Source of the DNA: JANNSO01 sp964485395
GTDB lineage: Bacteria > Spirochaetota > Spirochaetia > Treponematales > UBA12059
Reading direction: 5' to 3'
Assembly (NCBI GenBank): GCA_964485395.1
Contig: CAZAJF010000014.1
Span: forward strand, 25,879-89,878
DNA length: 64,000 nt
Part shown: in pieces, positions 8,033 to 16,192 of the stretch
Layout: each line of letters starts with the position of its first letter
How positions within the stretch are numbered: the first letter of the stretch is position 1
Notes under the pieces: generated by a model
Database searches by the model: none
What the model was told of the DNA's origin: nothing
Seen by the model: only the letters and a program-made list of their open reading frames with translations
Made by a program: the position numbers and the translations under genes

Positions 8033-10147
8033 ATGAAGTTGAGAAACAGAATTTTGTTGTCGTTCGGAGGCGTCATTTCTGCAGGTTTCGCCATTGTCAT
8101 AAGCATTACCGCACTCGGAATCAATAAATCCACGACGGCCTTAGTACGCGAATCTACTTCATACCAAGCCAACGACGCACGATTTTCGCTCGCCCACACG
8201 TTCGAAGAGGCTTTGGCAAAGACAAGCGCCATTTCCTCGTCACTGGCCTCGGCAAAAAATTTTCCGTCCGCGCGGGAGCACATAATTACCGCGCTCGAAT
8301 TTTATCTCGACGCAAATCCCGAGTTTGACGGCGTATGGGCGGTATTTGCGCCCGATGCGCTGGATGCGAAAGACTCGCTGTACAAAAACAGGAAAGGCAG
8401 CGCACCGGACGGGCGTTTCGTACCCTATTGGAATAAATTCTCGGGCAGCAAGGTCTTGGAGCCTTGCGTATCCTACGACGACTCAGGCGACGCCGGGATG
8501 TTCTACCAGGTTGCCTTCAAAAGCGGTAAGTCTTTTATAACAAAACCTACGGAGTACGAGATAGGCGGCAAACCGATTACCGTAGTATCGGTATGCGTCC
8601 CCATCATGTACGAGGGAAAACCGATCGGGACTGCCGGCGTCGATTTTTCCATGGATTCGGTACGGCAGACTGCGGCGTCGATACGGCCCTATGAAACCGG
8701 CTATGTTTACCTGCTCGCCAACGACGGAACCGTAGTGGCCCATTTCGACCAAAGCCTGCAAGGAAAAAACTTCGGCGACATGGTAGATCAAAAGGAAAAG
8801 CAATCGACGCTCGCCATGATCAGCGAGGGTAAAACCTGGACAAAAGAGCACAGTGCGGGCGGAGAGACTCTTTACACGGTCAGCCAAGCCGTTAATTTTA
8901 CGGGAGTGGCGCTTCCCTGGAGCATCGGGTACGTGATACCGATGGACAAGCTTTTAGCTCCCGTGCGCGCCTTGGTCAACTTGAGCATTTTCGTAGCGCT
9001 CATCGTGTTGGCCGTCGCAATCGCGGTTTCCATACTGGTCGCGACGACCTTGTCCAAGCCGATCCTCGCCATGTCCGCCGTCGCAGGGAGACTCCGGGAT
9101 GGCGAGCTCAATATCAAGATAGAGAAAGCGTATCTGAGCCGCAAGGATGAAATAGGAATCCTGGCGACCTCCCTGAATACCACGATAATAAAACTGCACG
9201 GCGTAATCCTGGATGTCCAGCTCTCAAGCGGAGCCTTGGCGGAAGGCAGCTGTGAAATGGCGACGTCTGCGCAAGAAATGAACGAAGGTATAAAAGAGAT
9301 ATCAACGTCCAGTCAGCAATTATCACAAGGCGCTTCGGAACAGGCTGCCAGCGCCGAAGAAGTTTCCGCCAGCGTTGAAGAAATGAGCGCAAACATAAAG
9401 CAGAACGCTGACAACTCCTATCAGACTGAAAAAATAGCCGCGAAGGCCGCCAAAGATGCCAAATCCGGCTTGGACGCAGTACGGGAAACGGTTATCGCCA
9501 TGCGTCAGATAGCGGAAAAAATCGGGATAATCGAAGAAATCGCCCGGCAGACCAATATGCTTTCCTTGAACGCAAGCATCGAGGCCGCGCGTGCCGGCGA
9601 GCACGGCAAAGGCTTTGCCGTAGTGGCAAGCGAAGTAGGAAAGCTGGCAGAGAGATCTAAAACCGCGGCCGGAGAGATATCCGTACTATCCAAAAAAAGC
9701 GTCGATATCGCGGAAAAAGCCGGGACATTGCTGGAGAATATGGTTCCCGATATACAGAAGACCGCAGACCTCGTTCAGGAGATCAGCGGCGCGACGAGAG
9801 AGCAAGATTCGGGGGCGCAGCAGATAAATATCGCCATTACGCAATTGGACAATGTAATACAGCAAAATGCTTCGGTTTCCGAGGAATTGAGCGCAACGAG
9901 CGAAGAAATCTCGACAAGGGCAAACCTCGTCTCTGATACTTCAAAAAGTGTCGCTGAACAAGCTGCCCTGCTTCAAAAAATCACGGAGTTTTTCAAGCTC
10001 GACGGATCAGGCAAAACGGAGTTACAGACCGCTATTTCTTATTCAGACGTCAAATTTGATAACATACCGGAAAATAACGACACTCGTCATGATGATAGTG
10101 CGGCTTTAATAGGCGAGGAAGTCGATGATGACATGCAAAAGCGCTGA
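8033..10147 (+). CDS. Methyl-accepting chemotaxis protein with dCache-type sensor
   Basis: The 704-residue receptor starts at the ATG at 8033 (AAGGG 8 nt upstream). Its periplasmic domain of about 250 residues has dCache features: EFDGVWAVFAPD, FVPYWNKFSG, PITVVSVCVPIMYEGKPIG and a membrane-distal/proximal repeat pattern. A HAMP domain and a signalling domain almost identical to that of the preceding receptor follow, with the tip EIARQTNMLSLNASIEAARA. dCache domains bind small metabolites such as amino acids, organic acids or amines. It ends 15 nt before cheW. The C-terminus (DDDMQKR) lacks a CheR-docking pentapeptide. Confidence 0.95.
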   Translation: MKLRNRILLSFGGVISAGFAIVISITALGINKSTTALVRESTSYQANDARFSLAHTFEEALAKTSAISSSLASAKNFPSAREHIITALEFYLDANPEFDGVWAVFAPDALDAKDSLYKNRKGSAPDGRFVPYWNKFSGSKVLEPCVSYDDSGDAGMFYQVAFKSGKSFITKPTEYEIGGKPITVVSVCVPIMYEGKPIGTAGVDFSMDSVRQTAASIRPYETGYVYLLANDGTVVAHFDQSLQGKNFGDMVDQKEKQSTLAMISEGKTWTKEHSAGGETLYTVSQAVNFTGVALPWSIGYVIPMDKLLAPVRALVNLSIFVALIVLAVAIAVSILVATTLSKPILAMSAVAGRLRDGELNIKIEKAYLSRKDEIGILATSLNTTIIKLHGVILDVQLSSGALAEGSCEMATSAQEMNEGIKEISTSSQQLSQGASEQAASAEEVSASVEEMSANIKQNADNSYQTEKIAAKAAKDAKSGLDAVRETVIAMRQIAEKIGIIEEIARQTNMLSLNASIEAARAGEHGKGFAVVASEVGKLAERSKTAAGEISVLSKKSVDIAEKAGTLLENMVPDIQKTADLVQEISGATREQDSGAQQINIAITQLDNVIQQNASVSEELSATSEEISTRANLVSDTSKSVAEQAALLQKITEFFKLDGSGKTELQTAISYSDVKFDNIPENNDTRHDDSAALIGEEVDDDMQKR

Positions 10148-10162
10148 AATGAGGAAAACCCA

Positions 10163-10663
10163 ATGAATCAATACCTGACTTTTTCCCTGGACGACCATTT
10201 GTACGGCGTGCCGGTTTCCTATATCAACTCGGTTCTTGATCCGCAAGCCATTACCCCTTTGCCTCACGCCAACAGCATTATTACCGGCCTGACCAACGTG
10301 CGGGGAAATGTCGTTCCCATGTTTGATCCAAGGGAAGCGCTCAAGACCACGAAAATCGAGGACAAACTCCATGCTTCCGGAAAAAACGCGCTGGATGACG
10401 GTACCGAGAGGGGAATCATAATCTTCGAAATAGAAAACGGGACGTTGCTGCCTTTTATCGGCATCCAGGTGGATAAAATCGGAAAGGTCATGAACTTGCC
10501 GGAGAGCGAACTGGCCCCGGTTCCGGATTTTCTGCCGGACGAGGCGAAGAGGCTCTTTGAGGGATTCTACATTCTCGGCAGCGGAAGATTGAACATAATC
10601 AACCTCAAAGTAATCAGTTCGCGAGAGACTCTGTTCAACTACGAAGGGGCGAACCGTGCGTGA
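10163..10663 (+). CDS. cheW: CheW-like chemotaxis coupling protein
   Basis: The 166-residue protein matches CheW: YLTFSLDDHLYGVPVSYIN at the start, then the conserved ITGLTNVRGNVVPMFDPR. It couples chemoreceptors to CheA in the cytoplasmic array. GAGG lies upstream of the ATG. The family is usually about 150-170 residues, so it is full length. It overlaps the following STAS gene by 8 nt, implying translational coupling. Confidence 0.93.
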   Translation: MNQYLTFSLDDHLYGVPVSYINSVLDPQAITPLPHANSIITGLTNVRGNVVPMFDPREALKTTKIEDKLHASGKNALDDGTERGIIIFEIENGTLLPFIGIQVDKIGKVMNLPESELAPVPDFLPDEAKRLFEGFYILGSGRLNIINLKVISSRETLFNYEGANRA

Positions 10664-10952
10664 AGAATGTATAACAATACCCATGAAAGCGGGAGTGGAA
10701 GCCGTCGCCTCCCTGAGACAGGAAATGCTGAGGCAGGTATCCTCGCTGAAACCGGGGGACTCCCTGATTCTGGACTTCGCTTCCCTGGAGCGCTTTGACA
10801 CCTCGCTGGGGCAATTGATCGAGTCCCTCAAGAAAACCGTCGCTCTGAAGGGCGTCAATCTCGTTTTCAGGGAAATGGAACCGCATAAAAACATCCACGC
10901 CATGCTGAGCTGCGACAGTCTCCAGGAAACGAACGCGGGAGGCATCGCATGA
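10656..10952 (+). CDS. Small STAS-domain protein between CheW and CheA
   Basis: This 98-residue protein starts at a GTG with AAGGGG upstream, inside the end of cheW, and overlaps cheA by 4 nt. The segment LKPGDSLILDFASLERFDTS, followed by a helix and VNLVFREME, has the strand-helix-strand layout of STAS domains (anti-sigma antagonist or MlaB type). Such domains bind partners and can be phosphorylated on a Ser/Thr after the LDF/LDL strand; here RFDTS supplies a possible site. Its place suggests a role in the chemosensory complex, but no kinase for it is visible. Confidence 0.75.
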   Translation: MREECITIPMKAGVEAVASLRQEMLRQVSSLKPGDSLILDFASLERFDTSLGQLIESLKKTVALKGVNLVFREMEPHKNIHAMLSCDSLQETNAGGIA

Positions 10953-13012
10953 ACGACAAGCTTACCGAGACTTTCCTGGAAGAAGCCCACGAGCTTCTTG
11001 AAGGCCTGGAAAACCATCTGCTAACCCTTGAAAAAGAACCGAACAACAAGGAAGCGATGAATGCCGCGTTTCGCGCGCTTCATTCCATTAAGGGCTCCGC
11101 TTCAATGTTCGGCTTCGATGCCGTAGGAACATTCGCCCACGACGTTGAGGCCGCCCTGGATAAATTCCGCACGGAAAAGCTGCCTGCAACTCCCGAACTT
11201 GCCGATGTCGTCCTTAGGTCCCGGGACTATATCCGCATTTTGCTCGACGAACCCGAAAAAGCGGATGCCGCTGTAGAAACGGAACTTTCCGTGGCGTTGG
11301 CCAAGCTTTCGGGAAGCGAAAAAAAACGTCCCAAAACCGCTGCCAAGACCGCTGACCACCCATCGCCGATGGGTGAAGGAAGCGCGACTTATCACATCTT
11401 CTTCAAGCCGAGCGCCGACGCCTACCGTCGCGGGGTAAAACCGGAAGCCCTGATAAAAGAGTTGCGAGCGATGGGCAAAGCAAGCGTCAAGGTCGATTGC
11501 AAGGAAATACCCGATCTCGAGTGCCTCGATCCCGAAGAATGCCACCTCTCCTGGAACATCCTCCTTACCACTCAGGAAAACAGGGAAAAAATTGATGACG
11601 TTTTTATCTTCGAGCAAGGCAGCTCCAAGATAGTCATCAAGGCCATCGATGCGGAAAGCCTCTTCGACGGGGACGACGTAAAGCGGATAGGGGAAATTCT
11701 CGCCACGAAAAAACTGCCCACGCAGCAGATACAGGACGCCTTGGCGATGCAACGGCCAATCGGAGAGATACTCGTTCACGACATGGCGGCTTCGCCGACA
11801 GTCGTCGAAGAAGCTCTGTTTCAGCAGGAACACGTTCGCACCGTCGTTCAGGCTTCGAAGGAAGACACCGAGCGAAAGACTATACGGATTCGTTCCGAAA
11901 AATTGGACGCCTTGCTCAACCTCGTCGGGGAGCTCGTCACCGTCCAGGCGCAACTCTCCCAGGCGACTCGCGATTTGGGAGACAGGCATATCCACGGCAT
12001 TACGGACTACGTAAAACGGCTGGCTTCGGAATTGCGGTCCACATCCATGGAAATGAGACTGGTGCCCGTGGATTCTCTGTTCGCCAAATTCAAGCGCCTC
12101 ACCCGCGACCTGGGAAAAAACCTGGACAAGCAGATTGACCTGAACCTGGAAGGCGGCGATACGGAAATAGACAAATCGGTCATCGACGCCCTGAACGATC
12201 CGCTCGTTCACCTCGTGCGCAACGCTGCCGACCACGGCCTCGAAAAAACCGAGCTTCGGGAAGGCCTGGGCAAGAGCAAGACCGGAACCATCACCTTGGC
12301 GGCGCAACATGCAGGCGCGTTCGTAAGAATCATCGTCAAGGATGACGGAGCGGGCATCAATCACGATAAGGTATTCAAACGCGCGGTAGAAAAAGGCCTT
12401 ATATCGGCAGATGCAAAATTATCCGAGGAAGAGATATCCCAGCTGATTTTCAAGCCGGGCTTTTCCACCGCGGACGTCGTTTCGAGCGTCTCGGGCAGAG
12501 GAGTCGGCCTCGACGTCGTAAAAACGGCTATCGATCAGCTTGGCGGCACGTTAACCGTCAACAGCAAACTCGGCAAAGGCAGCGAGTTCATACTGGATAT
12601 TCCGTTGACGCTGGCTATCATCGACGGATTCCTCGTGCGGGCCGATACGCGGATGTTCGTCATTCCGCTCTCGTCCGTGGATTCCTGCTTTGAGCGGGAA
12701 CGGCCGGCCGTAACGGAACGAATGATAATACGGGACAACTGCTTCATTCCGTACGTTTCCTCGCGCGCGCTTTTCGGAACGGAGGATGTTCCGCCCGCCC
12801 GCGAAGAAATAGTAATCGTCAGCGTTTTCGAGTCGAAGCTGGCGATAGGATTCGACCAGGTGCTCGGCGGTTACCAGACGGTTATCAAGCCGCTGGGAGA
12901 AATCGCCCGATTCGCCAACGGCGTCTCCGGAGCGGCGATTCTCGCGGACGGCAGCATCGCGCTCATCCTGGACGTGGCCAATCTCGCAAAGCAGTACAAG
13001 AACCTCAACTGA
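10949..13012 (+). CDS. cheA: Chemotaxis histidine kinase CheA
   Basis: The 687-residue kinase begins with an HPt domain with phosphorylatable H45 in ALHSIKGSASMFGF. A P2-like alpha/beta region follows (about 128-230), then an insert with IGEILVHDMAASPTVVEEAL, as seen in several non-enterobacterial CheA proteins. Next come the dimerisation helices and the GHKL ATPase domain with HLVRNAADHGLE (N box), VKDDGAGIN (G1) and SGRGVGLDVV (G2). The C-terminal CheW-like domain is complete. A GGAGG ribosome binding site precedes the ATG within the STAS gene. No cheY, cheB or cheR lies in the window, so the target regulator is encoded elsewhere. Confidence 0.95.
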   Translation: MNDKLTETFLEEAHELLEGLENHLLTLEKEPNNKEAMNAAFRALHSIKGSASMFGFDAVGTFAHDVEAALDKFRTEKLPATPELADVVLRSRDYIRILLDEPEKADAAVETELSVALAKLSGSEKKRPKTAAKTADHPSPMGEGSATYHIFFKPSADAYRRGVKPEALIKELRAMGKASVKVDCKEIPDLECLDPEECHLSWNILLTTQENREKIDDVFIFEQGSSKIVIKAIDAESLFDGDDVKRIGEILATKKLPTQQIQDALAMQRPIGEILVHDMAASPTVVEEALFQQEHVRTVVQASKEDTERKTIRIRSEKLDALLNLVGELVTVQAQLSQATRDLGDRHIHGITDYVKRLASELRSTSMEMRLVPVDSLFAKFKRLTRDLGKNLDKQIDLNLEGGDTEIDKSVIDALNDPLVHLVRNAADHGLEKTELREGLGKSKTGTITLAAQHAGAFVRIIVKDDGAGINHDKVFKRAVEKGLISADAKLSEEEISQLIFKPGFSTADVVSSVSGRGVGLDVVKTAIDQLGGTLTVNSKLGKGSEFILDIPLTLAIIDGFLVRADTRMFVIPLSSVDSCFERERPAVTERMIIRDNCFIPYVSSRALFGTEDVPPAREEIVIVSVFESKLAIGFDQVLGGYQTVIKPLGEIARFANGVSGAAILADGSIALILDVANLAKQYKNLN

Positions 13013-13024
13013 AGGTTGACAAGG

Positions 13025-14272
13025 TTAATTTTTAATTTCACCGGCCTTCGCCTTATCGCCCAGGAACAGCGACACGAGAAAGCCGACCCCGAGTATTACG
13101 GCTCCTACGGCGAACGTGTAGGCCGGCGCCCTGTCCGCGTACACATCCTTGATCCTCGCGGCCAATTGCGGGCCCGCGATGCCTCCCGCGGACCAGGCCG
13201 TCAGCATGAAGCCGTAGATCACGGGCATCCGAGAGGCGCCGAACATGGTGGTAACCGTCGAGGGCATGGTTCCGAAGCCGCCGCCGTAACAAAGAAGAAC
13301 GTAACAGACGAGCAGGCTGAAAACCCACGGGCTCCTTACGAAACCAAGAAGTATAAAAACAATAACCTGGCTTCCCAATATCGCGCGAAACGCGGGAATG
13401 CGGCCGATCTTGTCGGAAAGACCGCCCCACAAAAAGCGGCCTGCGCCGTTGAACAGCGAACTCAGGGCGATAAGCGTGGCGCCTGCGGCGGCCAACCCGG
13501 CCGAATCCAGGCTCGAGCCGCCCAGCTTCAGCATATCCTGCAGCATCGGCGACTGCAGGCCTATAAACATCATCCCCGCGCAAATATTCGAGAAGAACAA
13601 CAGCCATAGAAAAAAGAAGCGCGGGGAAAGGATGGCGGTCCCGGCACCCGTAGCGGAGGAATCGGCACCGCTTACGGAGGAAACCGTATCGGTTTGGGCC
13701 GGAGGGTTTTTCATGAAAAGCCCTGCGAAAACGACGACCGCAAGCAAAGCCATCCCCACGAAAAGAAAAGTCAGCACAAGATCATGGGATGTAAGGAGCA
13801 GCAACAGAGGCGCAAGCAGTTTGGACATAAGCAGCGCGCCGAGACCGAATCCCATCACTACCATACCGCTGATGAATCCTTTTTTTTCGGGAAACCAGCG
13901 CACGGCGGTAGCTACCGGAGTAACATAGCCTAAACCGAGACCGCATCCTCCAATTACCCCAAAACCGAGATAAAACAAAGGAAGGCTATGGAGTTTCATT
14001 GCGAGAGCGCCCAAAATCCAGCCTGCTCCATAAAGAAACCCGCCGGAAACAGCAAGCTTCCGAGGCCCGAGCTTGGGAAGATTAATGCCGCCCCAAGCCG
14101 CGGACAGCCCCAGAAAACATATGGCTAGGCTGAATATCCAGATAACCTGGGCGTTGGTCCAGCCATATTCCTTCATGATCAGCTTCTGGAAGAAACTCCA
14201 CGCATAAACCGTGCCCAGGCACAGCTGCATCAGAACGCCCATAATCGCCACCAGCCAACGTTTTCCGTTCAA
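13025..14272 (-). CDS. MFS transporter of the oxalate/formate antiporter (OFA) family
   Basis: The 415-residue protein has about 12 membrane spans. The N-terminal GVLMQLCLGTVYAWSFF and the loop GYVTPVATAVRWFPEKKG are characteristic of OFA-type major facilitators, which exchange or import small carboxylates such as oxalate, formate, lactate or pyruvate. The start is a TTG at 14272 with GGAGG 5 nt upstream. It converges on cheA with a 12-nt gap and no terminator between them. A carboxylate carrier next to a hydrogenase operon would suit mixed-acid fermentation, but the substrate is not shown by the sequence. Confidence 0.85.
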   Translation of the reverse strand: MNGKRWLVAIMGVLMQLCLGTVYAWSFFQKLIMKEYGWTNAQVIWIFSLAICFLGLSAAWGGINLPKLGPRKLAVSGGFLYGAGWILGALAMKLHSLPLFYLGFGVIGGCGLGLGYVTPVATAVRWFPEKKGFISGMVVMGFGLGALLMSKLLAPLLLLLTSHDLVLTFLFVGMALLAVVVFAGLFMKNPPAQTDTVSSVSGADSSATGAGTAILSPRFFFLWLLFFSNICAGMMFIGLQSPMLQDMLKLGGSSLDSAGLAAAGATLIALSSLFNGAGRFLWGGLSDKIGRIPAFRAILGSQVIVFILLGFVRSPWVFSLLVCYVLLCYGGGFGTMPSTVTTMFGASRMPVIYGFMLTAWSAGGIAGPQLAARIKDVYADRAPAYTFAVGAVILGVGFLVSLFLGDKAKAGEIKN

Positions 14273-14285
14273 GCCGACCTCCGAT

Positions 14286-14325
14286 GGGGACAGACCCCGG
14301 TTTATTATACCATGGTGCCTGTCCC
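14286..14325. repeat. Imperfect inverted repeat between the transporter start and the hyd terminator
   Basis: GGGGACAGACCCCGG and GGTGCCTGTCCCT face each other across an AT-rich loop. The GGGACAG/CTGTCCC ends recall small REP-like elements seen in several genomes. It lies just upstream of the TTG start of the transporter. Function unknown. Confidence 0.35.
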
Positions 14326-14352
14326 TCCGCCCAGCCGCGACGGCATAAAAAA

Positions 14353-14380
14353 GGCCGCCGGGTTTTTATACCCGGCGGCC
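14353..14380 (-). terminator. Intrinsic terminator of the hydrogenase operon
   Basis: Perfect 10-bp arms GGCCGCCGGG and CCCGGCGGCC surround an 8-nt loop. Read on the minus strand the stem is followed by six U residues (A-run at 14347-14352). It lies 29 nt past the hydA stop. Confidence 0.9.
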
Positions 14381-14408
14381 TCGACAAGCTCATGATGCTA
14401 CAAAAATA

Positions 14409-16178
14409 TTACTTATTGTAGAGTTCGAGCGGCTTGTAGTGCGTGTGCAGCAGTTCGTGGGCTTTATGGCTGTTGGGCTCGCCCAGGAAATCCTTGTAGA
14501 TCTGCGTGATGAAGGGGTTGTGATGGGAACAGCGGTAGGTGCTCTTCTCGTCATCCGCGTAGATACCGCGAATGCGCTGCCTTCGCGTCTCGTCGGTAGC
14601 CCCGTAAGGCTGTCCGCCGCCGCCGATACAGCCGCCGCGACAAGCCATCACCTCGATGAAGTGCCAGGGAACTTCCTTGCCTTCCGCCAGAGCGGTGCGA
14701 ACCTGGTCGAGCACAGCCGCGATGTTGCCCATCTGGTGGGCGACGGCCACGCGGACTTCGGTGCCTTTCACGTTTATGCGGGCTTCCTTGATTCCTGAGA
14801 TGCCTCGAACGCCGGTAAACTCGACTTCCTTGAGGTCTTCCTTGGTGATCAGGTAATAAGCGGAACGGAGAGCGGCCTCCATGACGCCGCCGGTGGCTCC
14901 GAAAATGGTGCCTGCGCCGGTGTACGGCCCCATCGGGCTGTCGGCTTCGTCATCCGGAAGGTTCACGAGGTCGATACCCGCCTGCTTGATCATTCGGGCA
15001 AGCTCGCGCGTGGTCAACACAACGTCCACGTCGCGTTCGCCGGAACTGAACATGTCCTTGTTGCGGCCGCTCTCGTGTTTCTTGGCGGTACAGGGCATGA
15101 TGGCCACGGAGTAGATTTTCTTCTTGTCGACCTTGGCCTGGTCTGCCCAATAGGTCTTGATCATTGCGCCCATCATCTGCATCGGGCTCTTTGCCGTGGA
15201 GAAGTTGGGGATCATGTCGGAGTAGTATTTCTCCATGTAGTCCACCCAAGCCGGGCAGCAGGAGGTGATCAACGGCATGAGCTGCTTGTTCTTTCCGCCT
15301 ACGTAGTCGGTGAATCGCTTCACGAACTCGGTGCCTTCTTCCAAGATGGTAAGGTCCGCGGCGAAGTTCGTGTCGAACACCACGTCGAAGCCCAGGCGGC
15401 GCAATGCCGAATAGATCTTCTTGGTGATGACGGCGCCAGGCGGCAGTCCGAATTCCTCGCCGAGGGCGACGCGTACGGCGGGAGCAATCTGCACCACGCA
15501 GGTCAGGTCGTCGGCGCCGCTCTTCATGAGGGCATTCCACACTTCCTGGGTCTGGTCGTTTTCGTAGATCGCGCCGACGGGGCAGTGCGCAGAACACTGT
15601 CCGCACTTGATGCACGGACCGTCGGCGAGTGCTACGTCGGCGGCGGGAGCGATACGGGTGCTCTCACCGCGTCCGAGGAACTCGATGGCCCAGACGTTTT
15701 GCATTTCCTGGCACACTTTTACGCAGCGGCCGCAGCGTACGCATTTTTCCGGATTCAGGATCAGCGATACGGTGGAGTGATCTTCCTTGAGTCCCTTGAG
15801 GCGTTTCGCGAAAGGCTGCTCGCGGATGCCGAACTCAGCGGACAGAGTCTGCAGTTCGCAGGAACCAGAGCGAGGGCACTGAAGGCAGTCGTCCGGGTGG
15901 GTGGAGAGAATCAGTTCGATAACGGTCTTCCTTACCTGCACGATCTCGGGATCGTGGGTAATGACGCTCATGCCTTCTTCAAGAGGCGTGCAGCAGGCCC
16001 GGAGCATCTTGGGATTCTTCTCGACTTTGACGATGCAAATACCGCACGCGGCCCAGGCGGGCAGATCGTCGTTGTAACAAAGCTTGGGTATCTTGACATT
16101 TACCTTTTCGGCGGCGTCGAGAATCGTGGTTCCCTCTGCGACCTGAACGGAAATGCCGTTTATCTTAGCGTTCACCAT
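14409..16178 (-). CDS. hydA: [FeFe] hydrogenase catalytic subunit
   Basis: The 589-residue protein shows the full modular order. A [2Fe-2S] domain (cysteines in PKLCYNDD, CGIC and ACC) is followed by the His-ligated [4Fe-4S] motif H94-x3-C-x2-C-x5-C and two [4Fe-4S] motifs (CVRCGRCVKVC, CIKCGQCSAHCP). The H-cluster domain has TSCCPAW (305-311), MPCTAKKHE (361-369) and MACRGGCIGGGGQP. A C-terminal small-subunit-like tail follows. It reversibly reduces protons to H2. With the NuoF- and NuoE-like partners upstream it fits the trimeric, possibly electron-bifurcating group (NADH plus ferredoxin). AAGGAG precedes the start by about 10 nt. It is the last gene of the operon. Confidence 0.96.
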   Translation of the reverse strand: MVNAKINGISVQVAEGTTILDAAEKVNVKIPKLCYNDDLPAWAACGICIVKVEKNPKMLRACCTPLEEGMSVITHDPEIVQVRKTVIELILSTHPDDCLQCPRSGSCELQTLSAEFGIREQPFAKRLKGLKEDHSTVSLILNPEKCVRCGRCVKVCQEMQNVWAIEFLGRGESTRIAPAADVALADGPCIKCGQCSAHCPVGAIYENDQTQEVWNALMKSGADDLTCVVQIAPAVRVALGEEFGLPPGAVITKKIYSALRRLGFDVVFDTNFAADLTILEEGTEFVKRFTDYVGGKNKQLMPLITSCCPAWVDYMEKYYSDMIPNFSTAKSPMQMMGAMIKTYWADQAKVDKKKIYSVAIMPCTAKKHESGRNKDMFSSGERDVDVVLTTRELARMIKQAGIDLVNLPDDEADSPMGPYTGAGTIFGATGGVMEAALRSAYYLITKEDLKEVEFTGVRGISGIKEARINVKGTEVRVAVAHQMGNIAAVLDQVRTALAEGKEVPWHFIEVMACRGGCIGGGGQPYGATDETRRQRIRGIYADDEKSTYRCSHHNPFITQIYKDFLGEPNSHKAHELLHTHYKPLELYNK

Positions 16179-16192
16179 AGTTGGCTATCTCC

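Noticed and set aside
11102..12364. 420-codon minus-strand frame opposite cheA
   Set aside because: Antisense to a complete CheA with all domain motifs; no independent support.
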